Shown here piece after piece: positions 9,129 through 20,690 of a stretch of 64,000 nucleotides of DNA. A model generated the notes under the pieces. The model was not told the origin of the DNA. It was given only the letters and a program-made list of their open reading frames with translations, and searched no databases. The first letter of the stretch is position 1. Each line of letters opens with the position of its first letter. Source of the stretch: Protula sp. h YS-2021 (Eukaryota > Annelida > Polychaeta > Sabellida > Serpulidae); the NCBI GenBank assembly GCA_949752745.1, contig OX457031.1:54550803-54614802 (forward strand), given 5' to 3'. Made by a program: the position numbers and the translations under genes.

Positions 9129-10629
9129 TGTGAGATATTGTATGTGTGTGTGTGTTGTTTTGAAACAGATATTTGTGTGAGCTCTCGGCGAAAATGAATG
9201 GCTAGGAGGGGGGGATCGTGTCATCTTGTTTGGTACGGTTCATGGTTACCACGGTAACGAAAGAATCGACAGTTTATATGATTTTTTTTATGTGTGATGT
9301 TGATGTGCCCCCTTCATTGAGCAAAGGCGCGTAGGCATACTGGGTTAATGGAAAACACTTGGGATGCTACAGTGGATATTCTCGCCTTCAACTCCCCCAC
9401 CCCTCCCCCCCGCCCCCAGAAAACATATGCTCACTCGGGTACAATTTTTCCCTATTGCCTTCCGGTAGCGTGTCTACAGATATTGCAAAGTTTATATAAA
9501 TTATAACAAAAGGGGTCTTATTTGAGCCCCCTAGTGCCCATCCGTTGCCTTTTATGTCCAACCCGCACCCTTACCCTCCCCTATCTCCCCATCCCCCACT
9601 GATCCTCAAGGCGGTTTCCTGCATGTCTGATCTGAACGGCCAGGTCATTTCAACCCTATCTGTTCGACAGGCCATTTTATTGTCTAACATTGCTAAGCAT
9701 ACTTTGGAAGCGGAAACTATTTCCTTGTTTCTTTTTATTTATTATTGCCAGTTCGTAATTCATGACACCGGCAAGAACATGTTATTCAAAGGAAGCTAAA
9801 TATAGCATTTCGTGACCCGGACTTCTTCAGATAAGGATGTCGCATTTTCTCTCCTGCCACCCGAAGCCGTGACGTCAGCAACCCCTTCTCATCTATTTGA
9901 GTATCTATAATTTGACATTTAAAAATTATGCTTAGGATGCATAGTTATGAGTGAGAATTGTCAACCATTAATAAAATGTCAAATTTTATATATGATAATT
10001 ATATGATAAAAAAAGCTCTTTGTGTGGAAAGTGAACTTCCGGTTTGAGACGAGAGAAGTAAGCGTATGCATTGATTGATTTTTTTTTAGTGTTCGTGGTC
10101 TGACTTCGCCGAACGCTTGCTGCCTAGTAGGCAAGTCTTGCGTGTTTTCATTCTGTGTGTTTTAGGCCTATTGCATTTCATATAATATTAACTATAACAA
10201 CGCTGCATTTTGGCCAAGAGTGACCCTTTCATGAAGCACCAATATGGCTGACTTGTTCACTTTCATATGCGCTATCACTGTAAACAAGATCTTACTTCGC
10301 TGTGATATAGTTGATATACACACCTATGTATTTCATGATCGTATCATATTGTTAAATTGGGAGTTTTTGACTAAATTGTAGCTCGAAATTGAAATATAGG
10401 CGAAGTGATAACTTCCTATAGCTGGCATCTAAATTGTGTATTGCATGTGACTATTCCGATATGTGTCGCAGAAACATGGAATTTCCAAAGTGAAATGAGA
10501 AACAACTGTTTGTTCATATTTTTGCCATTCATGGATAACTGTGCAGTTTGGTAATGCTCAGTTGTTTAGAGGCAAACCGTATGAAATTAAAGGTCAGTTG
10601 CGGTAAAAAAAACTGCCACAAATAAGACG
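9129..10629. other. 3' flank of the METTL24-like gene, copy A (48259-49762 in copy B)
   Basis: Probable 3' UTR followed by intergenic DNA. It holds a short TG repeat (9140), G and C runs (9206, 9395-9418) whose length differs between copies, and an AATAAA at about 9970. No further exon is recognised. Confidence 0.5.
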
Positions 10630-11568
10630 AGGTGTTATGACTGGGAGACACATGAACCAGTGTTGTGTAATGACTGGGAGACACAGAAACCAGTGTCGTG
10701 TAATGACTGGGGGACACATGAACCAGTGTCGTGTAATGACTGAGAGACACAGGAACCAGTGTCGTGTAATGACTGAGAGACATAGTAACCAGTGTCGTGT
10801 AATGACAGAGACACAGGAACCAGTGTCGTGTAATGACTGGGGGACACAGGAACCAGTGTCGTGTAATGACTGGGGGACACAGGATCCAGTGTCGTGTAAT
10901 GACTGGGGGACACAGGAACCAGTGTCGTGTAATGCCTGAGACACACAGGAACCAGTGTCGTGTAATGACTGAGACTCACATGAACCAGTGTCGTGTAATG
11001 ACTGGGGGACACAGAAACCAGTGTCGTGTAATGACTGGGGGACACATGAACCAGTGTCGTGTAATGACTGAGAGACACAGGAACCAGTGTCGTGTAATGA
11101 CTGAGAGACATAGTAACCAGTGTCGTGTAATGACAGAGACACAGGAACCAGTGTCGTGTAATGACTGGGGGACACAGGAACCAGTGTCGTGTAATGACTG
11201 GGGGACACAGGAACCAGTGTCGTGTAATGACTGGGGGACACAGGAACCAGTGTCGTGTAATGCCTGAGACACACAGGAACCAGTGTCGTGTAATGACTGA
11301 GACTCACATGAACCAGTGTCGTGTAATGACTGGGGGACACAGGAACCAGTGTCGTGTAATGACTGGGGGACACAGGAACCAGTGTCGTGTAATGACTGGG
11401 AGACACATGAACCAGTGTCGTGTAATGACTGAGAGACACAGGAACCAGTGTTGTGTAATGACTGAGAGACACAGGAACCAGTGTCGTGTAATGACTGGGG
11501 GACACAGGAACCAGTGTCGTGTAATGATTGAGAGACACAGGAACCAGTGTCGTGTAATGACTGAGAGT
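10630..11568 (+). repeat. 33-bp minisatellite, about 28 units (copy A)
   Basis: Unit GAACCAGTGTCGTGTAATGA plus CTGGGGGACACAG. Diagnostic variants (a 31-bp unit with AATGACAGAGACACAGG, a CATAGTAACC unit and a GCCTGAGACACACAGG unit) each occur twice, 328 bases apart, so a ten-unit block was duplicated. The period is a multiple of three, so long frames on both strands are artefacts. Confidence 0.95.
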
Positions 11569-11717
11569 CGATTTTTATGAATATTTTTCAAAAGTAATTA
11601 TGAAAAAAAGACTGGCGCCGTCTCAAAATTCTCGTCTTTTACGTTTTGGGTATGTTGAAGTGATTTGCCATTACCTTTGAAAGATAGCACAAGATGGTTG
11701 TTTTTTTTTTTTTTGGT

Positions 11718-12010
11718 TGCAAGTCTGACGTCTATACAACATAGATTTTGATACGTCTGTCAAACGTCGATTTTCCGACGTCTATTCAACGATGTACCAA
11801 GGGCGTTCATAAGACGTCTGGGAAAGGGTTTTGGTTGTCACCAAAAGCAACGTCGAAACAATGTTATATACCAAACATCTATTCAACGTTGCGTAAAACG
11901 TTGATCTGTAGTAGTTTTATTTATTTATTTAGTTTTATTTGATGGCTTGGTCGGGCCCCCGTCGCAGCCTCAAATCGACGTTGCATCGACGTTGGAATGT
12001 TAACTGGGTG
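11718..12010 (+). mobile_element. ACGTC-rich MITE-like element (copy A)
   Basis: Dense ACGTC/AACGTT motifs, a TTGGTTGTCACCAAAAGCAA core and a right end AATGTTAACTGGGTGG, preceded by a T-run. The same blocks recur at 24210-25015, 31562-31885 and 32055-32425. No coding capacity; mobilised by an unseen transposase if at all. Copy B: 50495-50787. Confidence 0.65.
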
Positions 12011-12162
12011 GTTACCGTGCATGGTTGACCTTTATAAAATAGCTCCAAACGCGGATTGCCAACTTTGAAATAATTATCCCCTTTTAATCAAATGCAAGAG
12101 AGAACCGCTCTTTTGTGGGAAACGGAGTACTAAGTATGAATTACCCCCCCCCCCCCGTGAAA

Positions 12163-12945
12163 GTGTTGCCCAGACGTTTGCCCAGACGCTTTTCACAAAG
12201 ACCTTCTGTCATAACCCCGAGATTGTTTCCCCAGACACTGGCTGTTTTGTATGAGGACATCCTGTCTGAATTACGAGATTGTTTCCCCAGACGCTGGCTG
12301 TTTTGCATGAGGACGTTCTGTCTGAATTACGAGATTGCTGCCTCAGGCGTTTACTGTTTTGCATGAGGACGTTCTGCCAGAACCAAGAGATTGTTTCCCC
12401 AGACGCTGGCTGTTTTGTATGAGGACATCCTGTCTGAATTACGAGATTGTTTCCCCAGACGCTGGCTGTTTTGCATGAGGACGTTTTGTCAGAATGCCGA
12501 GATTGTTGCCTCAGGAGTTTGCTGTTTTGTATGAGAACCTTGTGTCAGAATGACGAGATTGTTGCCGCAGAGACTGGCTGTTTTGCATGAGGACGTTCTG
12601 TCTGAATTACGAGATTGTTGCCTCAGGCGTTTGCTGTTTTGCATGAGGACGTTCTGTCAGAATCCCGAGATTGTTTCCCCAGACGCTGGCTGTTTTGTAT
12701 AAGGACATCCTGTCTGAATTACGAGATTGTTTCCCCAGACGCTGGCTGTTTTGTATGAGGACATCCTGTCTGAATTACGAGATTGTTTCCCCAGACGCTG
12801 GCTGTTTTGCATGAGGACGTTCTGTCAGAATGCCGAGATTGTTGCCTCAGACGTTTGCTGTTTTGTATGAGAACCTTGTGTCAGAATGCCGAGATTGTTG
12901 CCGCAGAGGCTGGCTGTTTTGTATGAGAACCTTCTGTCATAATCC
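12163..12945 (+). repeat. 56-bp minisatellite, about 14 units (copy A)
   Basis: Unit GAGATTGTTTCCCCAGACGC, TGGCTGTTTTGCATGAGGAC, GTTCTGTCTGAATTAC, for example at 12219 and 12275. Several unit variants alternate. A C-run precedes it (12145-12157). Copy B has equal length. Confidence 0.94.
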
Positions 12946-13210
12946 TAAGAAGTTTATGATAATGTCTAGATGCTAATCTTGCCATTCCAGCAAATGGTGA
13001 ATGTTGATTCGAAATTAAGCAGCATCCGCCAGAAAATAATTCCAATTTGGTGTGTTTTAGTTGTTCGGCAGTTGGATGTAAATATTCAGTGTACACAGTC
13101 TCAATAAATGATATTAGTGTCCATATGGGTGTGTATTTTTGGCTTTTGCAGATTGGTTTGTCGGGGAAAAAGTTGTATTTTTAATCAGATGGGCAAGTAT
13201 TGCAGATCCA

Positions 13211-13626
13211 GCTGGTTTCACTCCTGCGTAACGTTGTTGTCCAACAGCCAACCTCTCTTCATGGAACAGAGCTAGCCTCACTCCTGCGTAACTTTGTTGT
13301 CCAACAGCCAACCTCTGTTCATGGAACAGAGCTAGCCTCACTCCTGCGTAACTTTGTTGTCCAACAGCCAACCTCTGTTCATGGAACAGAGCTAGCCTCA
13401 CTCCTGCGTAACTTTGTTGCCCAACAGCCAACCTCTGTTCATGGAACAGAGCTAGCCTCACTCCTGCGTAACTTTGTTGTCCAACAGCCAACCTCTGTTC
13501 ATGGAACAGAGCTAGCCTCACTCCTGCGTAACTTTATTGTCCAACAGCCAACCTCTGTTCATGGAACAGAGCTAGCCTCACTCCTGCGTAACTTTGTTGT
13601 CTAACAGCCAACCTCTGTTCATGAAA
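13211..13626 (+). repeat. 60-bp minisatellite, 7 units (copy A)
   Basis: Unit CTCCTGCGTAACTTTGTTGT, CCAACAGCCAACCTCTGTTC, ATGGAACAGAGCTAGCCTCA. The middle block is the R1 repeat block seen at 6752. Units are almost identical, so the array is young. Frames open on both strands follow from the 60-base period. Confidence 0.96.
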
Positions 13627-13839
13627 ATTGAGTTTGACTGACACACCGATACCCATGTGCATGGTACACACAGGGCCACATATGACTTGGGTTGCCAGAA
13701 TTTACAGATACACGTGTACAAGGAGCACAAAAGTGAACAGTTTGGATCGCCATCTTTAAGTGCGCACAACGTGTCAGAAAATGTCAGGAACTTCACGATA
13801 TCTCACGAAAGCCTCAATGGGGGGGGGGCGGTGGGAGGG

Positions 13840-14070
13840 GGTGAGGCGCACTTGGTATAACATGTGTCACCATGCGTGTCCTTAAAAAGAACGCGGAGAA
13901 AGGTAATTTTGAGGCCATGCATGTTTCGTGCGGAATGCCAATTTTGTTAAAAGAAGGGTGCTTTTCATTCTGTATTTTGCGGGGTTTTTTCAGGGGATTC
14001 TTTCAAAACTACTCCGCGTTTAGGGGTCGTTTTTAAAATGTCAAGGACATGCATGGTGACCAGTTGATAT
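13840..14070 (+). repeat. Interspersed repeat R2 (GCGTGTCC / ACGCGGAG type) (copy A)
   Basis: Blocks such as CACCATGCGTGTCC, GAACGCGGAG, GGAATGCCAATTTTG, CCGCGTTTAGGGGTCGTTTT and GACATGCATGGTGACCAGTT recur at 26815-27290 and 37915-38470, and in part near 12010-12135 and 38925-39050. Some members are tandemly amplified. No coding capacity. Copy B: about 52437-52665. Confidence 0.7.
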
Positions 14071-14595
14071 GTGAGTCTCCCACACCCACCCTCCCTCCCA
14101 AGCTGGGCGAAAGTAAGAGAACTTGCATTTGTAAACGAACGATGAAGGAGACTTTTTAACTCTACTGTGTTGAATAAATTACAGAATATCAGTCTTTTCA
14201 TAAACCAAAAGTGTTACACTTGATGTGAGCAAAATGACAAAATACCAAATTCTCGACGCATTATGGGGCTAGACCAGATGATTAAGCTTATGAAAATGAG
14301 AAAATATTTGTGTTATATTTCTAGTATATGTGTGAAACAAATGGTAGTTGTGTTCAACAATTGTGATAGCTTTTAGGAACATGAAGAAAAATATATCAGA
14401 GTTTCGGTAGTGTCGATTGTTATTCGCTTCACACAAACTTTCCATCCACTCTTCGTATTGCGGCTGATTCCCGGTTCGGCTGAGACAAGGTGACTGGGGA
14501 GCTTGTAAACTTACCAGCTTCATGTCCATATTGTGCTTTAAATGTGTCGTAGGCTAGGCTTTAGAATACAGACTTTCTTATTTCCAGTGATCCAT
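14071..14595. other. Intergenic stretch, no firm feature (copy A; 52666-53190 in copy B)
   Basis: On the minus strand around 14509-14555 the sequence CAATATGGACATGAAGCTG ends at a good donor GTAAGT, and the frame before it is open; this could be one small exon of an unseen antisense gene. No family is recognised. Confidence 0.3.
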
Positions 14596-14724
14596 CCCGA
14601 CGTCGATCCGACCAACCCACACTAACGTAGGTTGTGATTGTAACCATAGATTAACGTCTAATCAACGTCTTTGAAATTAGGGTTATCCTGCTTAGGACTG
14701 TCTTAATATGCCATAACATCATAA

Positions 14725-14939
14725 TGACGTCATGATAACGTCATGATAACGTCATGATGACGTCATTATAACGTCATGATGATGACGTCATTATAACGTC
14801 ATCATGACGTCATTGAACGGGCGCGCGCTCTTTCGATTACCTGTTTCAGAACACCCATGCGGATTCGAAAACAATGACGTCACTGTTTTCAGAGCCCCAT
14901 GGTGCTCCGAAAACACCACATGACTTCATTATGACGTCA
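14725..14939. promoter_or_regulatory. Cluster of TGACGTCA (CRE-type) palindromes (copy A)
   Basis: TGACGTCA or AACGTCAT blocks repeat through 14725-14812 in ATGACGTCATTATAACGTC-like units. Two further TGACGTCA copies at 14875 and 14932 each begin a block ending GTTTTC(A/G)GAGCCCCAT. TGACGTCA is the full CREB/ATF site. It is also the motif of the ACGTC MITE family, so a purely repeat origin is equally likely. Copy B: 53320-53534. Confidence 0.5.
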
Positions 14940-14984
14940 CTTCCTGTTTTCGGAGCCCCATTTTTATCCTACTTTGGTGGGGTG

Positions 14985-15860
14985 GGTGGGGAGGGGTGAG
15001 CAGGTCTGAGATTTAGGGGTACGTGTTTGGTGGGGTGGGTGCGGCAGGGGTGGCAGGTCTGAGATTTAGGGGTGCGTGCTTGGTAGGGTGGGTGGGGAGG
15101 GGTCGGCAGGTCTGAGATTTAGGGGTACGTGCTTGGTGTAGTGAGTGAGGGAGGGGTCGGCAGGTCTGAGATTTAGGGGTACGTGCTTGGTGGGGTGGGT
15201 GGGGAGGGATGAGCAGGTCTGAGATTTAGGGGTACGTGCTTGGTGGAGTGGGTGAGGGAGGGGTCGGCAGGTCTGAGATTTAGGGGTACGTGCTTGGTGG
15301 GGTGGGTGAGGGAGGGGTCGGCAGGTCTGAGATTTAGGGGTACGTGCTTGGTGGGGTGGGTGGGGAGGGATGAGCAGGTCTGAGATTTAGGGGTACGTGC
15401 TTGGTGGAGTGGGTGAGGGAGGGGTCGGCAGGTCTGAGATTTAGGGGTACGTGCTTGGTGTAGTGAGTGAGGGAGGGGTCGGCAGGTCTGAGATTTAGGG
15501 GTACGTGCTTGGTGGGGTGGGTGGGGAGGGATGAGCAGGTCTGAGATTTAGGGGTACGTGCTTGGTGGAGTGGGTGAGGGAGGGGTCGGCAGGTCTGAGA
15601 TTTAGGGGTACGTGCTTGGTGTAGTGAGTGAGGGAGGGGTGGCAGGTCTGAGATTTAGGGGTACGTGCTTGGTGGGGTGGGTGGGGAGGGATGAGCAGGT
15701 CTGAGATTTAGGGGTACGTGCTTGGTGGAGTGGGTGAGGGAGGGGTCGGCAGGTCTGAGATTTAGGGGTACGTGCTTGGTGTAGTGAGTGAGGGAGGGGT
15801 CGGCAGGTCTGAGATTTAGGGGGACGTGCTTGGTAGGGTGCCCGGGTGAGGGATCTGCAG
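14985..15860 (+). repeat. 54-bp G-rich minisatellite, about 16 units (copy A)
   Basis: Unit GCAGGTCTGAGATTTAGGGG, TACGTGCTTGGTGGGGTGGG, TGAGGGAGGGGTCG. Variants GTAGTGAGTGAGG, GGGTGGGGAGGGATGA and GGAGTGGGTGAGG recur in a cycle of about three units, a higher-order repeat near 160 bp. Strong G bias on +. Confidence 0.95.
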
Positions 15861-16914
15861 GTCTGAGAGGTTTGCGTGCGCAATTTTAGACATTTAAAAT
15901 CCATGTATCGCTATCAATAATATGCTGATATGCTTGATGTCTCAGCAATTTTTTACACATAAAGCATATTTTTCTATAATAATATCTAAATTGTAGATTA
16001 AATATCAAAACTTCCTTTTTTCATTCTTTTCACTCAGTTCTACATATAAACAAAAATCTGAGCCCAGCCGACTTGCTTAACGAGTAACTTCACTAATTTA
16101 GTGATTAAAATATGCCTACTGCAGCCGAAAAAGGTATGCTGCTGTGTAAAAAATTTTACGACATACCCGGCGTAATCCCAAGGGTGGGGAGGAGGGGGTG
16201 GGTACTGACCGGCGTTGGCCAGTCGGGTCACGGTAACAACCAGCTATGCTAAAAATAGGTGAATGGGTCGCGCCTGGTCCCAAAAGTAGCCCTCCTCCCC
16301 GCTCCCAGGGTAATACGGTACCGAGTGTCTCCCCTCCCCTCCCCTCCCCCGAGGGATAATCTCGTGCGTTCTCCGTCACAACCCCAACCATTCGGTGGCG
16401 AAATCCTCCATCTTCGCATGGTAAGACACATTATGTCCTGTCCATCGGCATTCGAATGAGGACGAAGGTGTTCCGATAACCGCCACCAGTTCCTTTGTGT
16501 ATCAACGGAACGACCCAGTATTTAGGCTAAGTTATCAGTCTGTTTTTCTTTGCAAAAAGGCGAAGTTAATTCTCTTTCTTTTTTTATTTTAGTGATTTAT
16601 TTATTTATTTATTAGATCCAGGCATGGCACGGTTAAGCCCCTTGCCTATATATGGACGAGGCACTGAATGGCGATTACTGACTGCCCATTGATCCAGTTC
16701 CAACTCACTCTTACACATAGGAAGGACCGAGCCCCGTTTTTTATATTCCACAAATAATCAAAGCAAACAGAACTCCTGATTGTCCTGCCATTTATTGGCT
16801 TGATTCGTGTTCTAATGCGTGTCTAAACGATCGAGCAGTGGTGTCTGATGAATGATTCAATTATTCATGAAAATGCATCCTCCCTACCCCTGTTCTAAAC
16901 ATTTCCCTTTCACT
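15861..16914. other. Intergenic stretch with C-rich and TTTA tracts (copy A; 54457-55517 in copy B)
   Basis: No gene recognised. Contains CCCCTCCCCTCCCCTCCCCC near 16330 and a TTTA repeat at 16590-16613. The 16295-16310 C-rich segment differs noticeably between copies. Confidence 0.5.
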
Positions 16915-17080
16915 CGCAGTCAGTAATCGACCCAGAAGGTCAAGGTCGCCCAGGTACGTCTTACATAACGTTGTTTAGGCCCAAAGGGTCCAAAATCGCT
17001 CTATCTCTAACCTTTTTCTAGATAATAGTCGACTTCCGGTTTTTGACCTTGACCGTGACCCAGAAAGTCATATTTTGAAT
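16915..17080 (-). repeat. AGGTCA-rich repeat R3, reverse orientation (copy A)
   Basis: Carries the inverted form of the 139-bp units at 27940-28430: ACGTTGTTTAGGCCCAAAGG, AAAATCGCTCTATCTCTAAC and TTTTTGACCTTGACCGTGAC. Copy B: 55518-55683. Confidence 0.8.
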
Positions 17081-18169
17081 AACACCGTAGGACATTCAAC
17101 CCTTTAATTCAACACTAACTACTGCCTGCCCCCCCCCCCCACACACTCATTGTAAACAAATTTGTGTTTCAATGGCATTTTTAACTTTTTATTAAGTCAA
17201 CGGATACCTACTTTTCGATTGGCTCTTCCTTATCCGGCACAGAACTTTGTAAAACACAAGGAAAAACAGCTTTTATAATCAGCTTTGTCAAATAAATAAC
17301 TTGCAAAAGACTATAAAATTTAAGCGGCAGCTTGTTCTCTTTGTAATCAAAAACGCAGTCAACTGCTTTATGAAAAAAACACTTAAGTACACTCCAGCGA
17401 TGAGCGAAGCGAAAATGAGTACCATGAAGGGAGCATTGCATGCAAGAGGCCAGACGCAATGAACAGAGTGATTGAAGCCTTTCTGTATCAGCCAGTTACA
17501 GCAAGCATTGCTTATTTATGCTTATCCTTATTTGGCACACATACCGCAAATGGCTACTGCGAGTACTCCAGTATCTGTTTACTTGCTGACCTTGTTATGG
17601 CAGTATTCTGTTTACGTATGATGGGGGTGCGGTCGGGCGTTTTACAGGGCATTGGGTAGTTTAAAGTTACTTTTAACTGTCAATTCGTATAAAATTAAGC
17701 TTTCTGTATACTGTGCGCAAAAATCCCGCTTTAAAACCGACCAGGAACAGAAAACGTAGAAATGACCTCAGAATTACGCAATACGTAAAAATAGCGCTAT
17801 CAAGGTGTTCTTTGTCAAAAAGTAGTCTCATGACGTATTTAGTTCCAAACCTCTAGATCCAGCGGTTTCGGAGATATTAAGCTATGAAATCGGCATGACG
17901 TCACAAGATGCAGATGATGACGTCATAGGCCAATAAAAAATTCATTTAGCACCACTTCGCATAGTCGACTTCAAGTGTGCCAAATTTCATTCTTTTAGCT
18001 TCAGCCGTTTCGGAGGAGCTGTCTGGAATCCGACGATAACTTTGCGTGAAAAAAATGAAGAAGAAAAAAAACAAAAAACCCCAAAAAACTAACAAAAAAG
18101 GAAAAAATGAGGTACTTTAACCCCCACAACTCGAGGAAAAACAATAACTTGTTGGAACGAAGTTCCAAG
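17081..18169. other. Intergenic stretch ending in an A-rich tail (copy A; 55684-56758 in copy B)
   Basis: C-run at 17131. From about 17890 a stretch with TGCCAAATTTCATTCTTTTAG ends in an A-rich tail (18045-18112), as a retroposed element might. Copy B lacks 14 bases (CCGTTTCGGAGGAG) near 18010. A 67-codon frame at 17459-17659 has no recognisable motif. Confidence 0.45.
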
Positions 18170-18640
18170 CATTAACTAGAACCTCGTTTCGCTTGCGAAA
18201 TGTTAAACACCTGACAAAAATTAAAACGCAAAAATACTTCCTTCAATGGGTTATTTCTTGAATGATATATTGCAAACAACACAGCTTGAATACGTCTTAT
18301 AAGCCGAGTAGCGTTTGGTTTTTGTTGACTTAAGGTTTTATTGACTGATCAGACGAACGCCTTGTTATCTATTTACGCAGTGAGAGCTCGCACAAAGCTG
18401 AGCAACTGTGTGCTCTGTGCTATGCGCTCTTTTCACATGACGTTTTAAACAAGAAAACGAAATCGAAGTCATGCACACGTTCACATCAAGATCTACCTAA
18501 GTCCCAAGTTTCGTGGCCCTAGGGTCAGTAGTGCCAGTGGAGGAGATGACACAAGAAATCACGATTACTGTCAAGAAATTCAAATAAATTCAAACAGCCC
18601 TTGCAAGCCAAAGACTTGTCAAATGCTTAATAAATTACTG
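18170..18640 (+). repeat. Interspersed repeat R4, first member (copy A)
   Basis: Aligns with 22005-22530: AACTAGAACCTCGTTTCGCT, AAAACGCAAAAATACTTCCT, TCAATGGGTTATTTCTTGAA, TTTACGCAGTGAGAGCTCGC and CCTTGCAAGCCAAAG blocks in the same order. Diverged, non-coding. Copy B: 56759-57229. Confidence 0.85.
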
Positions 18641-19899
18641 TTAAAATAATATTTGATCAATCTAGCATTTTGTTTCTTAAACGAGCTTTTATGTGTAAAA
18701 ACAATTTGCCTTCTCCACTTTTAGATGAGTTTCCCTTCCGGTTAATACCTTCCACGCAATAGAAACTAACCTTTCTGTCACACTGAGAATGGTCCTATCT
18801 CACCATAGATCAACCAATCAGACTGAGGGACTCCTCTGGTATTACGTCACTGGTAACATAGGCATTCGCTTTAAGCCCCAAAAGGGGGTTACAAACTCAC
18901 CCATGCTTGTTGTGGGATGGGTGGGTGGGAGATTAAGTTAAAAGTGGAGAACGCAAATTACGCTTTTGTTCGTAAAAGTTCGTTTTAAGAAATGAAACGC
19001 TAGTTTTATTTCGCAAAAGCTTCGAATTCGCTTATCTCTAATTTTAGATGGGACTTAAGTCTGGAGCAGCGGAGCTTGCCATACTGAACTGCGCAAAAAG
19101 GTTGCAAATTACGCTAAAACATGTAAAAGTCCATTGACGACATCTGGAAAGAGAACTCTAGTTGAAGTTAAATGAAAACTCACAACCAAGTTCCATTTCT
19201 TCTTAACACTTCCAACAACTCGAGTCGCTGAGGGCGGCACTCCCAAACCTAAGACCAGTACAAGGAAAGAATTACTTATCAAAGAGGGAAGAGGTCTAAA
19301 ACCCTGTAAAATGACAGACCGGCAGACTATGATTGTCGAGTGACACTACAGAGGACTGACTCTGAAACGCTCACAAAAGTTACCATAAAGAAGTGAGCTG
19401 GGGTGCGATGGTAACACCAAAAAGAAATCCAATGAAACTGCAGGAGGCAAAATATTTCATAAATTGGCCAGAAAAAAGTCTTTAAAATACTGCCAGTCAA
19501 CCTGTCTCCCAGAAAGACTGCCAAGGTAAAAATTTAAAAGCAATCCGATCAAAATTGTGGGAGAAAGTGGAATGTGGTCGCTAGACAGGTTCTGCTGTAC
19601 GTTTTTTGAAGTTGAGGATTACAAACAAGTTTCAGTGTACGTCTTCTTATTCCTACCGGGAAAATGGTCGTTATTGACAAGATTTACTTTACTTCTTTTT
19701 ATCCCGACCTAAGTTGGTCTCTACAGAAGGTTTTGCGTACCCCAGTATTATGGACACCCTGGATTAGAGACACTTCTGTACCAATCAAACCTTGCTGTTG
19801 TGGACACCCCGGGATCTAAACAAAAACCTTTTAATCTTTTAGATGTTTCGTTGTTAGTCCTGCTTGGAAACATGGAAATAAATTCGTCGTTATTCTGTA
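18641..19899. other. Intergenic stretch without recognised features (copy A; 57230-58488 in copy B)
   Basis: Only short open frames; nothing with motif or splice support. Confidence 0.55.
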
Positions 19900-20690
19900 A
19901 GTTTCTGCCCTTTTCCCTTTTTTCCTTTGCGGGCTTTCCATAAAACTCGTCCAATACTATTTGACGTAGGAAGACCAAATTTGACACATGTGTATTGGGT
20001 GACATTTTTTACTTTGACTTTCAGGGTCAAATTTAAGTCAAAATTGATTTTCCTTCCAAATGGTTTTCAGAGAACTGCTCCTGGGTTGTAAGTCGTAGGG
20101 CCTTCAAACTTGGCACAGATATATAGGATAACAAGGACTCGGTCCTTGTTCACGGTCAAACTGGGGTCAACAAATAAAAAACACATATTTTTCCCTTGAA
20201 AATGATTAGAAAAAGGATTCAAATTCCACTTTCAACACGTGTACGTTTTGAGTATTCTCTCGATCAGTATATTGACCTTAGAGTGAAGGTCAAAGGTCGC
20301 TAGAGCTAAGTGTCTCGAGTATCGTTAACAATAGGATTCTTATCTGGAAAACGGTTAGAGATTAAGCTATTTTGAGCTGAATTTTTATCCTTTGGGCCTA
20401 AAAGACCTTACAAAAGAGGTGCCTCGATGACCTTGACTTTCTCGGTCAAGTTACAGGTCGAAAAACGAAAACTGACCATTATCTCGAAAACGGTTAGGGA
20501 AAGAGTTCATTTTTTACCCTTCTTGGTCACAGTCAAGGTAAAGAAATCGGAATTTGATTATGATCTCGAAAACGGTTAAATGTAAAGCGATTTTGAGATC
20601 ATTTCTGACCCTTTGGGCCAACAGAACCACACAGAAAGGGCACCTCGGTGACCTTGACCTTCTCGGTCATAATGCAACACAGCGATTTTC
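19900..20690 (+). repeat. AGGTCA-rich repeat R3, long member (copy A)
   Basis: Follows the same order as 27440-28430: TTTCTGCCCTTTT, TATTTGACGTAGGA, GGTCAAATTTAAGTCAAA, ATCTCGAAAACGGTTA, CCCTTTGGGCC and CCTCGGTGACCTTGACCTTC. Unit number is lower and divergence higher than in the other long member. Copy B: 58489-59279. Confidence 0.8.

Noticed and set aside
10594..11538. 314-codon minus-strand frame and several plus-strand frames (copy B 49768-50310)
   Set aside because: 33-bp repeat read in frame; the period being a multiple of three keeps all frames open.
10630..11568. Regular repeats considered as a CRISPR array
   Set aside because: Head-to-tail tandem units with no unique spacers, no cas genes, and a clearly eukaryotic context. 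The same applies to the 27-, 54-, 56- and 60-bp arrays.
13114..13604. Frames of about 135 codons on both strands (copy B 51894-52351)
   Set aside because: Read-through of the 60-bp minisatellite.
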